Source: Streptomyces noursei (GTDB taxonomy: Bacteria; Actinomycetota; Actinomycetes; Streptomycetales; Streptomycetaceae). Taken from it: DNA of 64,000 bases. The translations under genes were made by a program, and so were the position numbers. This document shows positions 42,854 through 51,027 of this stretch, piece by piece (the stretch's first letter is position 1; each line of letters starts with the position of its first letter). The DNA lies in the NCBI RefSeq assembly GCF_001646665.1, contig NZ_LWBU01000280.1, positions 1 to 64,000 on the forward strand, in the 5' to 3' direction. A model generated the notes under the pieces. It was not told the origin of the DNA and ran no database searches. It was given only the letters and a program-made list of their open reading frames with translations.

Positions 42854-44476
42854 CTACCTCCCGGGCCCCTCCAGCAGCGCGCCCACGTACGCCTCCAGCC
42901 GTGCCGCGAGCACCCGGGGCGTCAGGTCCGCGCGCCCCAGCTCCCGCCAGGACCGCCCCACCTTGTCCGCGTCGGGGGCGAACGCCAGCGCGTCCAGGAG
43001 CCGCCAGTACAACCGTGCCTCCGGATCCGCGGCCAGTACGCCGCCGTGCGCGACGTACCGCCCGGCGAACCCGAGCCCGCACTCCGCCCCGTACAGCAGC
43101 GCCAGAGCGGTGGAACAGTGCGCCACATCCAGGTCGGCCGGCCCCCAGGAGGTCTCCACCCAGTCCACGACACCGCTCACCCGCAGGTCCTCGCCCCCGC
43201 CCGTGAACAGGACGTTGCCCGGGTGGAAGTCCCGGTGCAGGAAGCACCCCTCGTACGCCGGGGCCTCACGCCCGATCACCTCCACCGCCCGCGCCCACAG
43301 CCCGGGCCGCTCCGTGCCCACCGGCACCCTCACCCGCTCCGGCGACGTCCACGCCTGGTACGGGCGGGGGCGCGCGCCCCGCGGCACCGGAACCCGGTGG
43401 ACGGCCACCAACTGCCGCGCCAGCAGCCCGAGCCGCGCCTGAAGGTCCTCCTCGCCGACCCGTACGGCACCCGGCAGACGGGTCATCAGCAGCGACGGCG
43501 CGTCGCAGAACTCGGCCGCCGCGTCCACGGCCAGGCACTCCGGCACCGGGATCCCCGTACCGGCCAGCAGCGCCAGCACCTCCGCCTCCCGCGCGAGCAG
43601 ACCCGCCGCGTGCCGCCGGTAGAACGGCTTGACGAACGACCGCAGGACGAGGTCCCGCCCGTCGCCCCGCGGTCCCGCCACCCGAAGCAGCCGCATCTGC
43701 GACGTCCAGCCGCCGGCCAGCAGGCGCGCCGACCGCACCCGCTCGCCCTCGCGCAGCGACTTCGCCACCCAGTCCGGCGTCCTCGGCGGCGCCGTGACCG
43801 CGTCGACGAACCGCCGCCGGTCGTCCGCCCCGGTCGCGAACCACGCCCCCAGCCGGTGGCCCGCGCGCTCCACGTCCAGCCGCCGGTACTGGGAGCGGGC
43901 CGTGAGCGCGTCCTCGACGGCCTCGGTGACGGCGGGCGGGATCACCTCGTCGCTGCCCGGCACGGCCAGCACCGCCGTCCCCTCGAACGCCCGCAGCGCG
44001 TCCGGCGCGGCCGAGTCCCGCCAGCCGTCCGCACGGCGGATGATCTCCGTGAACCCGTGCCCGAACCGGACCCCCCACGCCTCCCGCGCGTACACCGCCG
44101 GCGCGCACAGCCCCACCGCCCGCACCCGCCCGCCGTAGTGGGCTACCAGGTCGGCGACGGTCTGACCGCTCATGCTGAACCCGACCAGCACCAGCTCGTC
44201 ACCCTCCGGCACCACCCGGTCGACGACCGCGCGCGCCTGCACGAACCGCCGCTCCAGGCTCAGTTCGGCCGGATCACCACTGCTCCGCCCGTGCCCAGAG
44301 AAGTCGGGAGCCACCACCCGGAAGCCCCGCGCCGCGAACTCGTCGAGCACCGGCACCAGCCGCTCGGCACTGCCGTTCCCCGCCCCGTGCAGTACCAGCA
44401 CGGTCACACCGGGCGCACCCCCGGGATCCCGCCGCACGAGAGCTATCCGTTCCCCGTCACACTCCACCGCATCCAT
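42854..44476 (-). CDS. Alpha/beta hydrolase fused to an aminoglycoside phosphotransferase-like kinase
   Basis: The product is 540 residues in a single uninterrupted frame. Residues 20-225 are an alpha/beta hydrolase: VLVLHGAGNGS, VVAPDFSGHGRSSG, LVGFSMSGQTV with the nucleophile Ser101 in a GxSxSG variant of the elbow, AVPGSDEVI with Asp176, and ERAGHRLG with His207. Residues 240-540 are an APH/choline-kinase-like domain: LLAREAEVLALLAGTGIPVP, HRDFHPGNVLF with catalytic Asp416, and SGVVDWVETSWGPADLDVAH with Asp438. It might phosphorylate and hydrolyse a drug or small metabolite, but this is inference. Its start codon lies 16 bp from that of the divergent gene at 44493. Confidence 0.85.
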   Translation of the reverse strand: MDAVECDGERIALVRRDPGGAPGVTVLVLHGAGNGSAERLVPVLDEFAARGFRVVAPDFSGHGRSSGDPAELSLERRFVQARAVVDRVVPEGDELVLVGFSMSGQTVADLVAHYGGRVRAVGLCAPAVYAREAWGVRFGHGFTEIIRRADGWRDSAAPDALRAFEGTAVLAVPGSDEVIPPAVTEAVEDALTARSQYRRLDVERAGHRLGAWFATGADDRRRFVDAVTAPPRTPDWVAKSLREGERVRSARLLAGGWTSQMRLLRVAGPRGDGRDLVLRSFVKPFYRRHAAGLLAREAEVLALLAGTGIPVPECLAVDAAAEFCDAPSLLMTRLPGAVRVGEEDLQARLGLLARQLVAVHRVPVPRGARPRPYQAWTSPERVRVPVGTERPGLWARAVEVIGREAPAYEGCFLHRDFHPGNVLFTGGGEDLRVSGVVDWVETSWGPADLDVAHCSTALALLYGAECGLGFAGRYVAHGGVLAADPEARLYWRLLDALAFAPDADKVGRSWRELGRADLTPRVLAARLEAYVGALLEGPGR

Positions 44477-44492
44477 GGTTACGTTCTAGACC
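44477..44492. promoter_or_regulatory. Overlapping divergent -10 elements for two apparently leaderless genes
   Basis: The sequence CATGGT...ACCATG makes both start codons the ends of a 22-bp palindromic arrangement (44474-44495). On the plus strand TACGTT (44480-44485) sits seven bases before ATG 44493; on the minus strand TAGAAC (44488-44483) sits six bases before ATG 44476. There is no room for ribosome-binding sites. The -35 regions would lie inside the opposite coding sequences. Confidence 0.55.
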
Positions 44493-45674
44493 ATGCCGAG
44501 CCACCGCCCCCGCATGACCGACGAAGAGCGCCGCGACCGCATCGCCGTGCGCCACCACCTCGCCCCCGAGGCCCGCGCGACCACGGTCGAACAGGTCGCG
44601 GCGTCCCTGACCGCCCTGCACGGCACCGACCCCGCCACCGTCCACCTCGCCGCGGGCGCCCGCCTGGCCGACCCCGCGGGCCCGGTGGCCGCCATGGAAC
44701 GGGCCCTGTACGAGGACCGCACCCTGATCCGCATGCACGGCATGCGCCACACGGTCTTCGTCCTCCCCGCCTCCCTCGCCCCCGTCGTCCAGGCGTCCAC
44801 CACCCACGCCGTCGCCGCCCGCGAACGCGCCTCCCTGCTCAAGCAGCTGGCAGCGGGCAGCTCCCTCGACGCGCGGTGGCTGGCGGACGTCGAGCGGTCG
44901 GTCCTCGGCCACCTCGCCCGGCGCGGCGAGGCGACCGCCACCGAACTCGCCGAGGACGAACCGAGGCTGCGCGAGCAGTTCGTGTACGCCCCCGGCACGA
45001 GCTACGAACAGCGCCAGACCGTCTCCACCCGGCTGCTGCGCCTGCTCGGCACCGAGGCCCGCGTCGTCCGGGGCCGCCCGCTCGGCTCCTGGACGTCCAG
45101 CCTGTTCCGCTGGGCGATCGCCCCCGCGCTCCCCGACCTGCCGCCCGCCGAGGCCCGCGCCACCCTCACCCGCGCCTGGCTCGCCTCCCACGGTCCCGCG
45201 ACCGAGGCGGACCTGAAGTGGTGGACGGGCTGGAAGGTCACCGACGTACGGGCGGCCCTCGCCGCCGTGGACGCCGTCCCGGTGGACCTCGACGACGGCA
45301 CCACGGGCCACGTCCTGCCCGACGACACCGGCCGGACCCCGGCCCCGGCCCCCTGGGCGGCGCTCCTCCCCGCCCTCGACCCCACCCCCATGGGCTGGCA
45401 GGCCCGGGACTGGTACCTCCCCGCCGCCCACCGCACCGCCCTCTTCGACCGCAGCGGCAACATCGGGCCCACCGTCTGGTGGAACGGCCGCATCATCGGC
45501 GGCTGGGCCCAGCGCCCCGACGGCGAACCGGTCTGGCGCCTCCTGGACCCCGACCCGGGCCACGACGCCCTCACCGCCGTCGAGGCGGAAGCGGCCCGCC
45601 TCCACTCCTGGCTCGGCACCACCCGCATCACCCCCCGCTTCCGAACCCCCCTGGAACGCGAACTGTCCGCCTGA
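44493..45674 (+). CDS. Winged-helix DNA-binding domain protein (HTH_42/YcaQ-like)
   Basis: The product is 393 residues. Characteristic stretches are ALHGTDPATVHLAAGARL near the N-terminus, MHGMRHTVFVLP, LLRLLGTEARVVRGRPLGSW, LKWWTGWKVTDVRAALAAVD and GNIGPTVWWNGRIIGGWAQR. These match the winged-helix family whose better-studied relatives include DNA glycosylases of the YcaQ/AlkX class and uncharacterised actinobacterial proteins; the exact activity here is unknown. The nearest start at 44493 leaves no ribosome-binding site; a second ATG at 44514 is also possible. Convergent with the ankyrin gene. Confidence 0.8.
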   Translation: MPSHRPRMTDEERRDRIAVRHHLAPEARATTVEQVAASLTALHGTDPATVHLAAGARLADPAGPVAAMERALYEDRTLIRMHGMRHTVFVLPASLAPVVQASTTHAVAARERASLLKQLAAGSSLDARWLADVERSVLGHLARRGEATATELAEDEPRLREQFVYAPGTSYEQRQTVSTRLLRLLGTEARVVRGRPLGSWTSSLFRWAIAPALPDLPPAEARATLTRAWLASHGPATEADLKWWTGWKVTDVRAALAAVDAVPVDLDDGTTGHVLPDDTGRTPAPAPWAALLPALDPTPMGWQARDWYLPAAHRTALFDRSGNIGPTVWWNGRIIGGWAQRPDGEPVWRLLDPDPGHDALTAVEAEAARLHSWLGTTRITPRFRTPLERELSA

Positions 45675-45709
45675 CGCGGGCACGCGCCGCCCGCGGGCAC
45701 GCGCCCGTC

Positions 45710-47398
45710 CTACCCCTCCGGTATCACCGGGCGCACCCACCTCCGCGGCGGGCCGGTCACCGGCCGGCTGTCCGTCAGGCGCATCCCGGCGAGCCGGCAG
45801 GCGTACGCGATCTGCCGGGCGCCGTGATGGGTGCTCCAGTCCCAGCAGCGCGTCAGCCACCACTCGGCCGTCACCTCGGGCCCCGGGGTCAGGGCCACCT
45901 CGCCCTCCCAGACCGCCGCCCCGTCGGCCAGGGCCGCCCCGAACGTCCCGCCCTTGGGGTTGAAGTAGATTCCGCACGCCCGCGTGGACCGGGACAGCGG
46001 CCGCAGTACCTCCGCCATGCTGACGTCGAAACCCATGGGCTGGATCAGCACGCAGCCGCCCGGCACGCCGGTCACCCCCACGTACTGCTGCGCCTCGTCG
46101 AAGTCGTCCGGGTCGAAGCCGCCCGGCCCCGTGCCGTACGGGCCCGGATGCCGGTCGAGGTCGAGCACCGGGCAGTCCGCCGGGTCGGCGCCGAGCCGGC
46201 GGACCGCCTCCTCCTCGTCGAGACCGGCCACGAAGGCGACGCCCAGGCCCTCGGTGTGCACCCCGGCGAAGACCTCGACCAGACGGTCGGCCTCGTCCTG
46301 GAGCGCCCGCTCCTCGGGCGTCGGCTCCACCGCCCCCGGCAACCCCGCGAACAGCGGTGCCAGCGCCGGGACGGTCATCGCCAGGTCGCCCGGCGACCGT
46401 CCGGCGCACTGCGGCGTCCACCCGTCGGCCCCGGCCTCCAGCAGCAGCCGGGCCGTTTCCTCGTTCCCGTGGCACACCGCTTCCCACAGCGCCGTGAAGC
46501 CTCCGGGGTCCCGCCGGTCGACATCCGCGTCCGGCATACGGCTCAGGAGCTCCGCGACGGTTTCGGCGGAGCCGTGCGAGGCGGCGTCGTGCAGTCCGTC
46601 CGACGGGTCGGCCCCGGCATCGAGGCGGGCGCGCACCAGGCGGAGGTCCCGCCAGCCCTCTCCGTACCGCAGACCGCCCCAGTCGCTCCGCGGCGCGTAC
46701 CGGTCGTCCTCCGGCTCCGCGCCCGGACGACCGGTGGCGGCTGACGCCACCAGCCGCGCGGGCCCGGCGATGAGCCCCCGCATCGCGTCACCGCCGTCGT
46801 CCGCCGGCGCCGGAGGCGCCAGGTCCGGCCAGATCTCCACCGCCCGCGTGGCGGCCGACCGGATCCCGCTCGCGTCGAGCGCCGTGTGCGTTTCCGGGAT
46901 GCCCGCTTCCGGCCACTCCACCACCAGGGTCAGCTTCCCCTCGGGCGGCAACGCGGACAGCCACAGAGCGACCTCGTCGTGGAACCCCCCGCCACTGCCC
47001 TGGAGCACCCGCAGCCTCATCCGCCGCCCCGGCGCCCCCGCCACCGGCCACGGCTCCCCGTCCAGCGACGTGACCCGCCGCCCGTCCGCCGGCACCAGGC
47101 CCACCCGCAGCCCCCGGGGATCGGGCCGCCCGAACGTGATGTGCTTCTCCCTTCGGATCCGGCGCCGGAAGACGACGAAGTGCAACGTGACCGAGTCGGG
47201 CCACACCGAGCAGCCCGCCAGCATCAGCCGCGTGTGCTCACTCCGCCCGGCCTCCACGGCCAGGCTCACCACCCCCGGCAGCACGTACTCCGAGGGCGGT
47301 AAGTCCCGGACCGCGTCCTCCCGCGGCGCGAGATCCAGGAACACCGGCCTCGGCGGCTCCGGCTCCGGCTCCACCACCAGATCGTCGAAGAACCCCAC
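45710..47398 (-). CDS. Ankyrin-repeat protein
   Basis: The product is about 562 residues from a GTG preceded by GGGGAGGG. The N-terminal 200 residues are beta-rich and show no known domain. Near residues 235-315 are ankyrin repeats: DGLHDAASHGSAETVAELLS, then GFTALWEAVCHGNEETARLLLEAGADGWTP. The C-terminal 170 residues (GVTGVPGGCVLIQPMGF and YFNPKGGTFGAALADGAAVW) resemble a soluble immunity-like or DUF domain common in Streptomyces. Ankyrin repeats bind other proteins, so this may be an adaptor or immunity-type protein; no partner can be named. It has no signal peptide. Confidence 0.75.
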   Translation of the reverse strand: MGFFDDLVVEPEPEPPRPVFLDLAPREDAVRDLPPSEYVLPGVVSLAVEAGRSEHTRLMLAGCSVWPDSVTLHFVVFRRRIRREKHITFGRPDPRGLRVGLVPADGRRVTSLDGEPWPVAGAPGRRMRLRVLQGSGGGFHDEVALWLSALPPEGKLTLVVEWPEAGIPETHTALDASGIRSAATRAVEIWPDLAPPAPADDGGDAMRGLIAGPARLVASAATGRPGAEPEDDRYAPRSDWGGLRYGEGWRDLRLVRARLDAGADPSDGLHDAASHGSAETVAELLSRMPDADVDRRDPGGFTALWEAVCHGNEETARLLLEAGADGWTPQCAGRSPGDLAMTVPALAPLFAGLPGAVEPTPEERALQDEADRLVEVFAGVHTEGLGVAFVAGLDEEEAVRRLGADPADCPVLDLDRHPGPYGTGPGGFDPDDFDEAQQYVGVTGVPGGCVLIQPMGFDVSMAEVLRPLSRSTRACGIYFNPKGGTFGAALADGAAVWEGEVALTPGPEVTAEWWLTRCWDWSTHHGARQIAYACRLAGMRLTDSRPVTGPPRRWVRPVIPEG

Positions 47399-47491
47399 AG
47401 CACCCTCCCCGATACAGCCGCACGCGGCCACCACTTCCGACGGGGACGACTCTGACAGAGGGGTCTGACAACCCCGGTCCGCACAACCGGC

Positions 47492-47525
47492 GAGGGCCGC
47501 CATCCGTGTACGGATGACGGCCCTC
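47492..47525 (-). terminator. Terminator after glnA
   Basis: GAGGGCCGCCATCCG and CGGATGACGGCCCTC form a 15-base stem with one G-U-type mismatch and a TGTA loop, 58 bp beyond the glnA stop. Confidence 0.85.
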
Positions 47526-47583
47526 GGGGGTCGGAGCGAGGCGCGGCGCGGCGCTCGTGGGGCGCCGGGAAGCGCGCTGCTTC

Positions 47584-48993
47584 CTAGAGGTCGAAGTACA
47601 GCTCGAACTCGTGCGGGTGCGGGCGCAGCTGGATCGGGGCGATCTCGTTGGTGCGCTTGTAGTCGATCCACGTCTCGATCAGGTCGGACGTGAAGACGCC
47701 GCCCGCCTGGAGGTACTCGTTGTCCTCCTCCAGCGCGTCCAGGACGGCCGGGAGGGAGGTCGGGACCTGCGGGACGCCCGCGTGCTCCTCGGGGGCCAGC
47801 TCGTACAGGTCCTTGTCGATCGGCTCGGCCGGCTCGATCTTGTTCTTGACGCCGTCGAGGCCCGCGAGGAGCAGCGCCGAGAAGGCCAGGTACGGGTTGG
47901 AGGACGGGTCCGGGGCGCGGAACTCGACGCGCTTGGCCTTCGGGTTCGAGCCCGTGATCGGGATGCGCATCGCGGCGGAGCGGTTGCGCTGCGAGTAGAC
48001 CAGGTTGACCGGGGCCTCGAAGCCGGGGACCAGGCGGTGGTAGGAGTTCACCGTCGGGTTGGTGAAGGCCAGCAGCGACGGGGCGTGCTTGAGGATGCCG
48101 CCGATGTAGTAGCGGGCGGTGTCCGACAGGCCGGCGTAGCCCTGCTCGTCGTAGAAGAGCGGGGAGCCCCCCTGCCACAGGGACTGGTGGACGTGCATGC
48201 CGGAGCCGTTGTCGCCGAAGATCGGCTTGGGCATGAAGGTCGCGGTCTTGCCGTTGCGCCAGGCGACGTTCTTCACGATGTACTTGAAGAGCATCAGGTC
48301 GTCGGCCGCGGCGAGCAGCGTGTTGAACTTGTAGTTGATCTCGGCCTGGCCGGCGGTGCCGACCTCGTGGTGCTGGCGCTCGACCTGGAGGCCCACGCGC
48401 TCCAGCTCCAGGGAGATCTCCGAACGCAGGTCGGCGAAGTGGTCGACCGGCGGGGCCGGGAAGTAGCCGCCCTTGTAGCGGACCTTGTAGCCGCGGTTGT
48501 CCTCGACCGCACCGGTGTTCCAGGCGCCGGCCTCGGAGTCGATGTGGTAGAAGCCCTCGTTGGCCGAGGTGCTGAAGCGGACCGAGTCGAAGACGTAGAA
48601 CTCCGCCTCGGGGCCGAAGTAGGCGGTGTCCGCGATGCCGGTGGAGGCGAGGTAGGCCTCGGCCTTCTTGGCGATGTTGCGCGGGTCGCGGCTGTACTGC
48701 TCGCCCGTGATCGGGTCGTGGATGAAGAAGTTGATGTTCAGCGTCTTGTCGCGGCGGAACGGGTCCAGACGGGCGGTCGACAGGTCCGCGCGCAGCGCCA
48801 TGTCGGACTCGTGGATCGCCTGGAAGCCGCGGATCGACGAGCCGTCGAACGCCAGCTCCTCGGACGGGTCGAACGCCGTGGCCGGAATCGTGAAGTGCTG
48901 CATCACGCCGGGAAGGTCGCAGAAGCGGACGTCGATCATCTTGACGTCGTTGTCCGCGATGTACTTCTTGACGTCGTCGGCGTTCTGGAACAT
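47584..48993 (-). CDS. glnA: Glutamine synthetase type I
   Basis: GlnA is the main ammonia-assimilating enzyme, a dodecamer of 469-residue subunits. Visible hallmarks are the latch DGSSIRGF (residues 50-57), the ATP-site KPIFGDNGSGMHVHQS, the catalytic HHEVGTAGQAEINYKF region, and NRSAAMRIP with Arg at the active site. The adenylylation Tyr is residue 397 in PIDKDLYELAPEE, the same number as in E. coli, so GlnE at 2918-5902 can modify it. The ATG at 48993 follows AGGAG. A GlnR-type operator (49092-49129) and -10 box (TAGGGT, 49076-49081) lie upstream, and a terminator follows. Confidence 0.97.
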   Translation of the reverse strand: MFQNADDVKKYIADNDVKMIDVRFCDLPGVMQHFTIPATAFDPSEELAFDGSSIRGFQAIHESDMALRADLSTARLDPFRRDKTLNINFFIHDPITGEQYSRDPRNIAKKAEAYLASTGIADTAYFGPEAEFYVFDSVRFSTSANEGFYHIDSEAGAWNTGAVEDNRGYKVRYKGGYFPAPPVDHFADLRSEISLELERVGLQVERQHHEVGTAGQAEINYKFNTLLAAADDLMLFKYIVKNVAWRNGKTATFMPKPIFGDNGSGMHVHQSLWQGGSPLFYDEQGYAGLSDTARYYIGGILKHAPSLLAFTNPTVNSYHRLVPGFEAPVNLVYSQRNRSAAMRIPITGSNPKAKRVEFRAPDPSSNPYLAFSALLLAGLDGVKNKIEPAEPIDKDLYELAPEEHAGVPQVPTSLPAVLDALEEDNEYLQAGGVFTSDLIETWIDYKRTNEIAPIQLRPHPHEFELYFDL

Positions 48994-49091
48994 CCAACTC
49001 CTCCTACTCCCACCCGGGGGAGGGCGGGGTTGTAGCTCGGTCGTGCGGCCAGTGCGGTGGCACACGCTGGTTCAGACCCTAGGGACGGGGG

Positions 49092-49129
49092 ATTTCTCAA
49101 GCGTGACCCATTTGTTTCGACCAAGTTAA
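49092..49129 (-). promoter_or_regulatory. GlnR-type operator of glnA (four half-sites)
   Basis: On the minus strand: TTAAC-N6-GAAAC-N6-GTCAC-N6-GAAAT, all with six-base spacing and close to the GlnR consensus. A TAGGGT -10 box follows ten bases further downstream, so the site overlaps the -35 region, where GlnR acts as an activator. Confidence 0.85.
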
Positions 49130-49202
49130 CCGGAGCGCGCGCCCCTCTGCCCGGCCGGACCCGGGTCGAAGTGATCGAAAGCGGGCACAGTACGGTGGTC
49201 GG

Positions 49203-49670
49203 GTGGACAACAGGCAAGCAATCGGATCGTGGCTCTCCGGGCCGCGCGCGGCCGCCGAGGAGATGGGTGCCGACTTCGGCCACCGGGGCGAACGGCTCGG
49301 CCTGCCGCAGGACGGCCCGGGCTCCATGGCCCCGCTGGGACGCCGCTTCGGCGCCCTGTTCCTGGACTGGACCCTCTGCATGGTGATCGCATACGGCCTG
49401 ATCGCGCCGGGTGATCAGGCGGCGGCCGGGAACTGGGCCGTGGCCGTGCTGTTCGTACTCAACGTGCTCACCGTCGGCACGCTCGGCAGCACCCCCGGTA
49501 AGCGGCTGCTCGGCCTGCGCGTGATCTCCGTCGACGGCGAGCGGCTGGGATTCGGCCGGGTCGCCGTGCGCAGCCTGCTGCTGTGCCTCGCCCTTCCGGC
49601 GCTCATCTGGGACCGCGACGGCCGCGGGCTGCACGACCGGCTCTCCCGCGCCGTGCAGGTGCGGACCTGA
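49203..49670 (+). CDS. RDD-family membrane protein
   Basis: The product is 155 residues from a GTG. After about 45 cytoplasmic residues come two to three spans (FGALFLDWTLCMVIAYGLIA, WAVAVLFVLNVLTVG, VRSLLLCLALPALIW). The RDD pattern is present as RRFGALFLDW near 50 and RDGRGLHDRLSRAVQV at the end, plus TPGKRLLGLRVI. Some RDD proteins are ion antiporters, but most are uncharacterised. TACGGT (49191-49196) six bases before the GTG suggests a leaderless transcript divergent from glnA. Confidence 0.8.
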   Translation: MDNRQAIGSWLSGPRAAAEEMGADFGHRGERLGLPQDGPGSMAPLGRRFGALFLDWTLCMVIAYGLIAPGDQAAAGNWAVAVLFVLNVLTVGTLGSTPGKRLLGLRVISVDGERLGFGRVAVRSLLLCLALPALIWDRDGRGLHDRLSRAVQVRT

Positions 49671-49718
49671 CAGGCGCCTGAGGGGCGTACGAGCAGAGAC
49701 CGCGCAGCGCGAGGACGC

Positions 49719-49770
49719 GTACGAGGAAGGGGCGCCCCACCGTGACGGTGGGGCGCCCCTTTCCTCGTAC
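49719..49770. terminator. Large bidirectional terminator
   Basis: GTACGAGGAAGGGGCGCCCC (from 49719), continuing ACCGT, pairs with ACGGTGGGGCGCCCC and TTTCCTCGTAC (to 49770), with one bulged base. It separates the convergent RDD and DUF4191 genes. Confidence 0.9.
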
Positions 49771-49791
49771 ATGCGGCGCGTACGCGTCCGC

Positions 49792-50499
49792 CTAGCGCAT
49801 CTTGCCGCCGCGCGGCATCCGCATGCCCTTGGGCATCGGGCCCTTCGGCAGCGGCATGTTGCTCATCAGGTCGCCCATCGCCCGCAGCCGGTCATTCGCG
49901 GTGGTGACCTGCGGGCCGGAGAGCACCCGGGGCAGCTTCAGCATGGTCGTGCGGACCTTCTTCAGCGGAACCTGGCCCTCGCCGTCGCCGACGATGATGT
50001 CGTGCACCGGGACGTCCACGACGATGCGGGCCATCTTCCTCTTCTCGGCCGCCAGCAGCGTCTTGAGCCGGTTGGGGTTGCCCTCGGCGACCAGCACGAT
50101 GCCGGCCTTGCCGACCGCGCGGTGCACCACGTCCTGCTGGCGGTTCATCGCCACCGCGGGAGTGGTCGTCCAGCCGCGCCCCACGTTCTGCAGGACGGCG
50201 GCCGCCGCGCCCGGCTGGCCCTCCATCTGCCCGAAGGCCGCCCGCTCGGCGCGGCGCCCGAAGACGATCGCCATCGCGAGGAAGGCCAGCAGGAAGCCCA
50301 GGATGCCCAGATAAACGGGATGCCCGACCAGGAAGCCGATCGCGAGGAGGACGCCGAAGACGACGATTCCCACGCCCGCGACGACGAGACCGACCTTCGG
50401 ATCGGCCTTTCGGGTCATCTTGTACGTCAGAGCGATCTGCTTCAGTCGCCCGGGGTTCGCAGCGGCTTCACCGCTGTCTGATTTTGCCTTCCTCGCCAT
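49792..50499 (-). CDS. DUF4191 membrane protein
   Basis: The product is 235 residues. A basic N-terminal region (GRLKQIALTYKMTRKADPKV) precedes two close membrane spans (GLVVAGVGIVVFGVLLAIGF and GILGFLLAFLAMAIVFGRRA). The C-terminal domain (NVGRGWTTTPAVAMNRQQDV, RVLSGPQVTTANDRLRAMGD) ends in a Met/Gly/Pro/Lys tail (KGPMPKGMRMPRGGKM). The family is conserved in actinobacteria next to lipA/lipB and glnA; its role is not established. Start at 50499, ten bases after the previous minus-strand gene ends. Confidence 0.88.
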   Translation of the reverse strand: MARKAKSDSGEAAANPGRLKQIALTYKMTRKADPKVGLVVAGVGIVVFGVLLAIGFLVGHPVYLGILGFLLAFLAMAIVFGRRAERAAFGQMEGQPGAAAAVLQNVGRGWTTTPAVAMNRQQDVVHRAVGKAGIVLVAEGNPNRLKTLLAAEKRKMARIVVDVPVHDIIVGDGEGQVPLKKVRTTMLKLPRVLSGPQVTTANDRLRAMGDLMSNMPLPKGPMPKGMRMPRGGKMR

Positions 50500-50509
50500 G
50501 TTGTGAAGT

Positions 50510-50779
50510 TTACGTGGCCCGGGAAGTGCGGCCCGCCACGGCCTCCAGTACGTGCTGCGCCTCCACCCGGTCCTTGGCCCGGCGCCGGTCCTCCAGGACG
50601 GAGGTCCAGGCGTTGCGGCGGGCCGTCCGCTGGCCGCCGCCGAGGAGCAGCGACTCGACGGCGCGCAGCGCGTCGGTGACGCGCGGCAAGGCGTTGGCCC
50701 GGACCTCGCTGATGTCGGGTACGGGGCGCTGGTGGCGCGCCTGGGCTGCCGTGCGTACCTGCTGGGTCGCGGCCTGCAT
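50510..50779 (-). CDS. Small conserved hypothetical protein near lipA
   Basis: The product is 89 residues if it starts at 50779, which is supported by GGGAGG nine bases upstream; a longer version from 50878 lacks such a site. It is Arg/Ala-rich and helical (QAATQQVRTAAQARHQRP, then RTARRNAWTSVLEDRRRAKDR), possibly nucleic-acid- or protein-binding. It lies between lipA and the DUF4191 gene on the same strand. No function is known to me. Confidence 0.6.
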   Translation of the reverse strand: MQAATQQVRTAAQARHQRPVPDISEVRANALPRVTDALRAVESLLLGGGQRTARRNAWTSVLEDRRRAKDRVEAQHVLEAVAGRTSRAT

Positions 50780-50950
50780 GTCGGGGGTCCTCCCTGGGAG
50801 CGGGTTCTGCGGGAGTGGGGGTTGTGCGCGGCGCTCCGCGCGCGGCGGCGTGTGCGCGGGGCGTACAAGCATCGTCACAGATCGGTGTTACCAGTGCGTG
50901 ACCGACCGGTCAAACGCCGGTGAAGGCCGGGCGTGTGTCCCCGGACACGC

Positions 50951-50998
50951 CCGCGGCCCGTGCACGCCCCCCACCTGGGGGGTGTGCACGGGCCGCGG
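50951..50998 (-). terminator. Strong terminator after lipA
   Basis: CCGCGGCCCGTGCAC-GCCCCCC (50951-50972) pairs with GGGGGG-TGTGCACGGGCCGCGG (50977-50998) with one G-U pair and a four-base loop, 30 bp past the lipA stop. Confidence 0.9.
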
Positions 50999-51027
50999 GA
51001 ACGGTGCCTTCCGGCTTGTGCGCCGAT

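Noticed and set aside
50780..50878. Longer start for the small gene near lipA
   Set aside because: The stretch is Pro/Arg-rich without similarity, and the ribosome-binding site fits the ATG at 50779.
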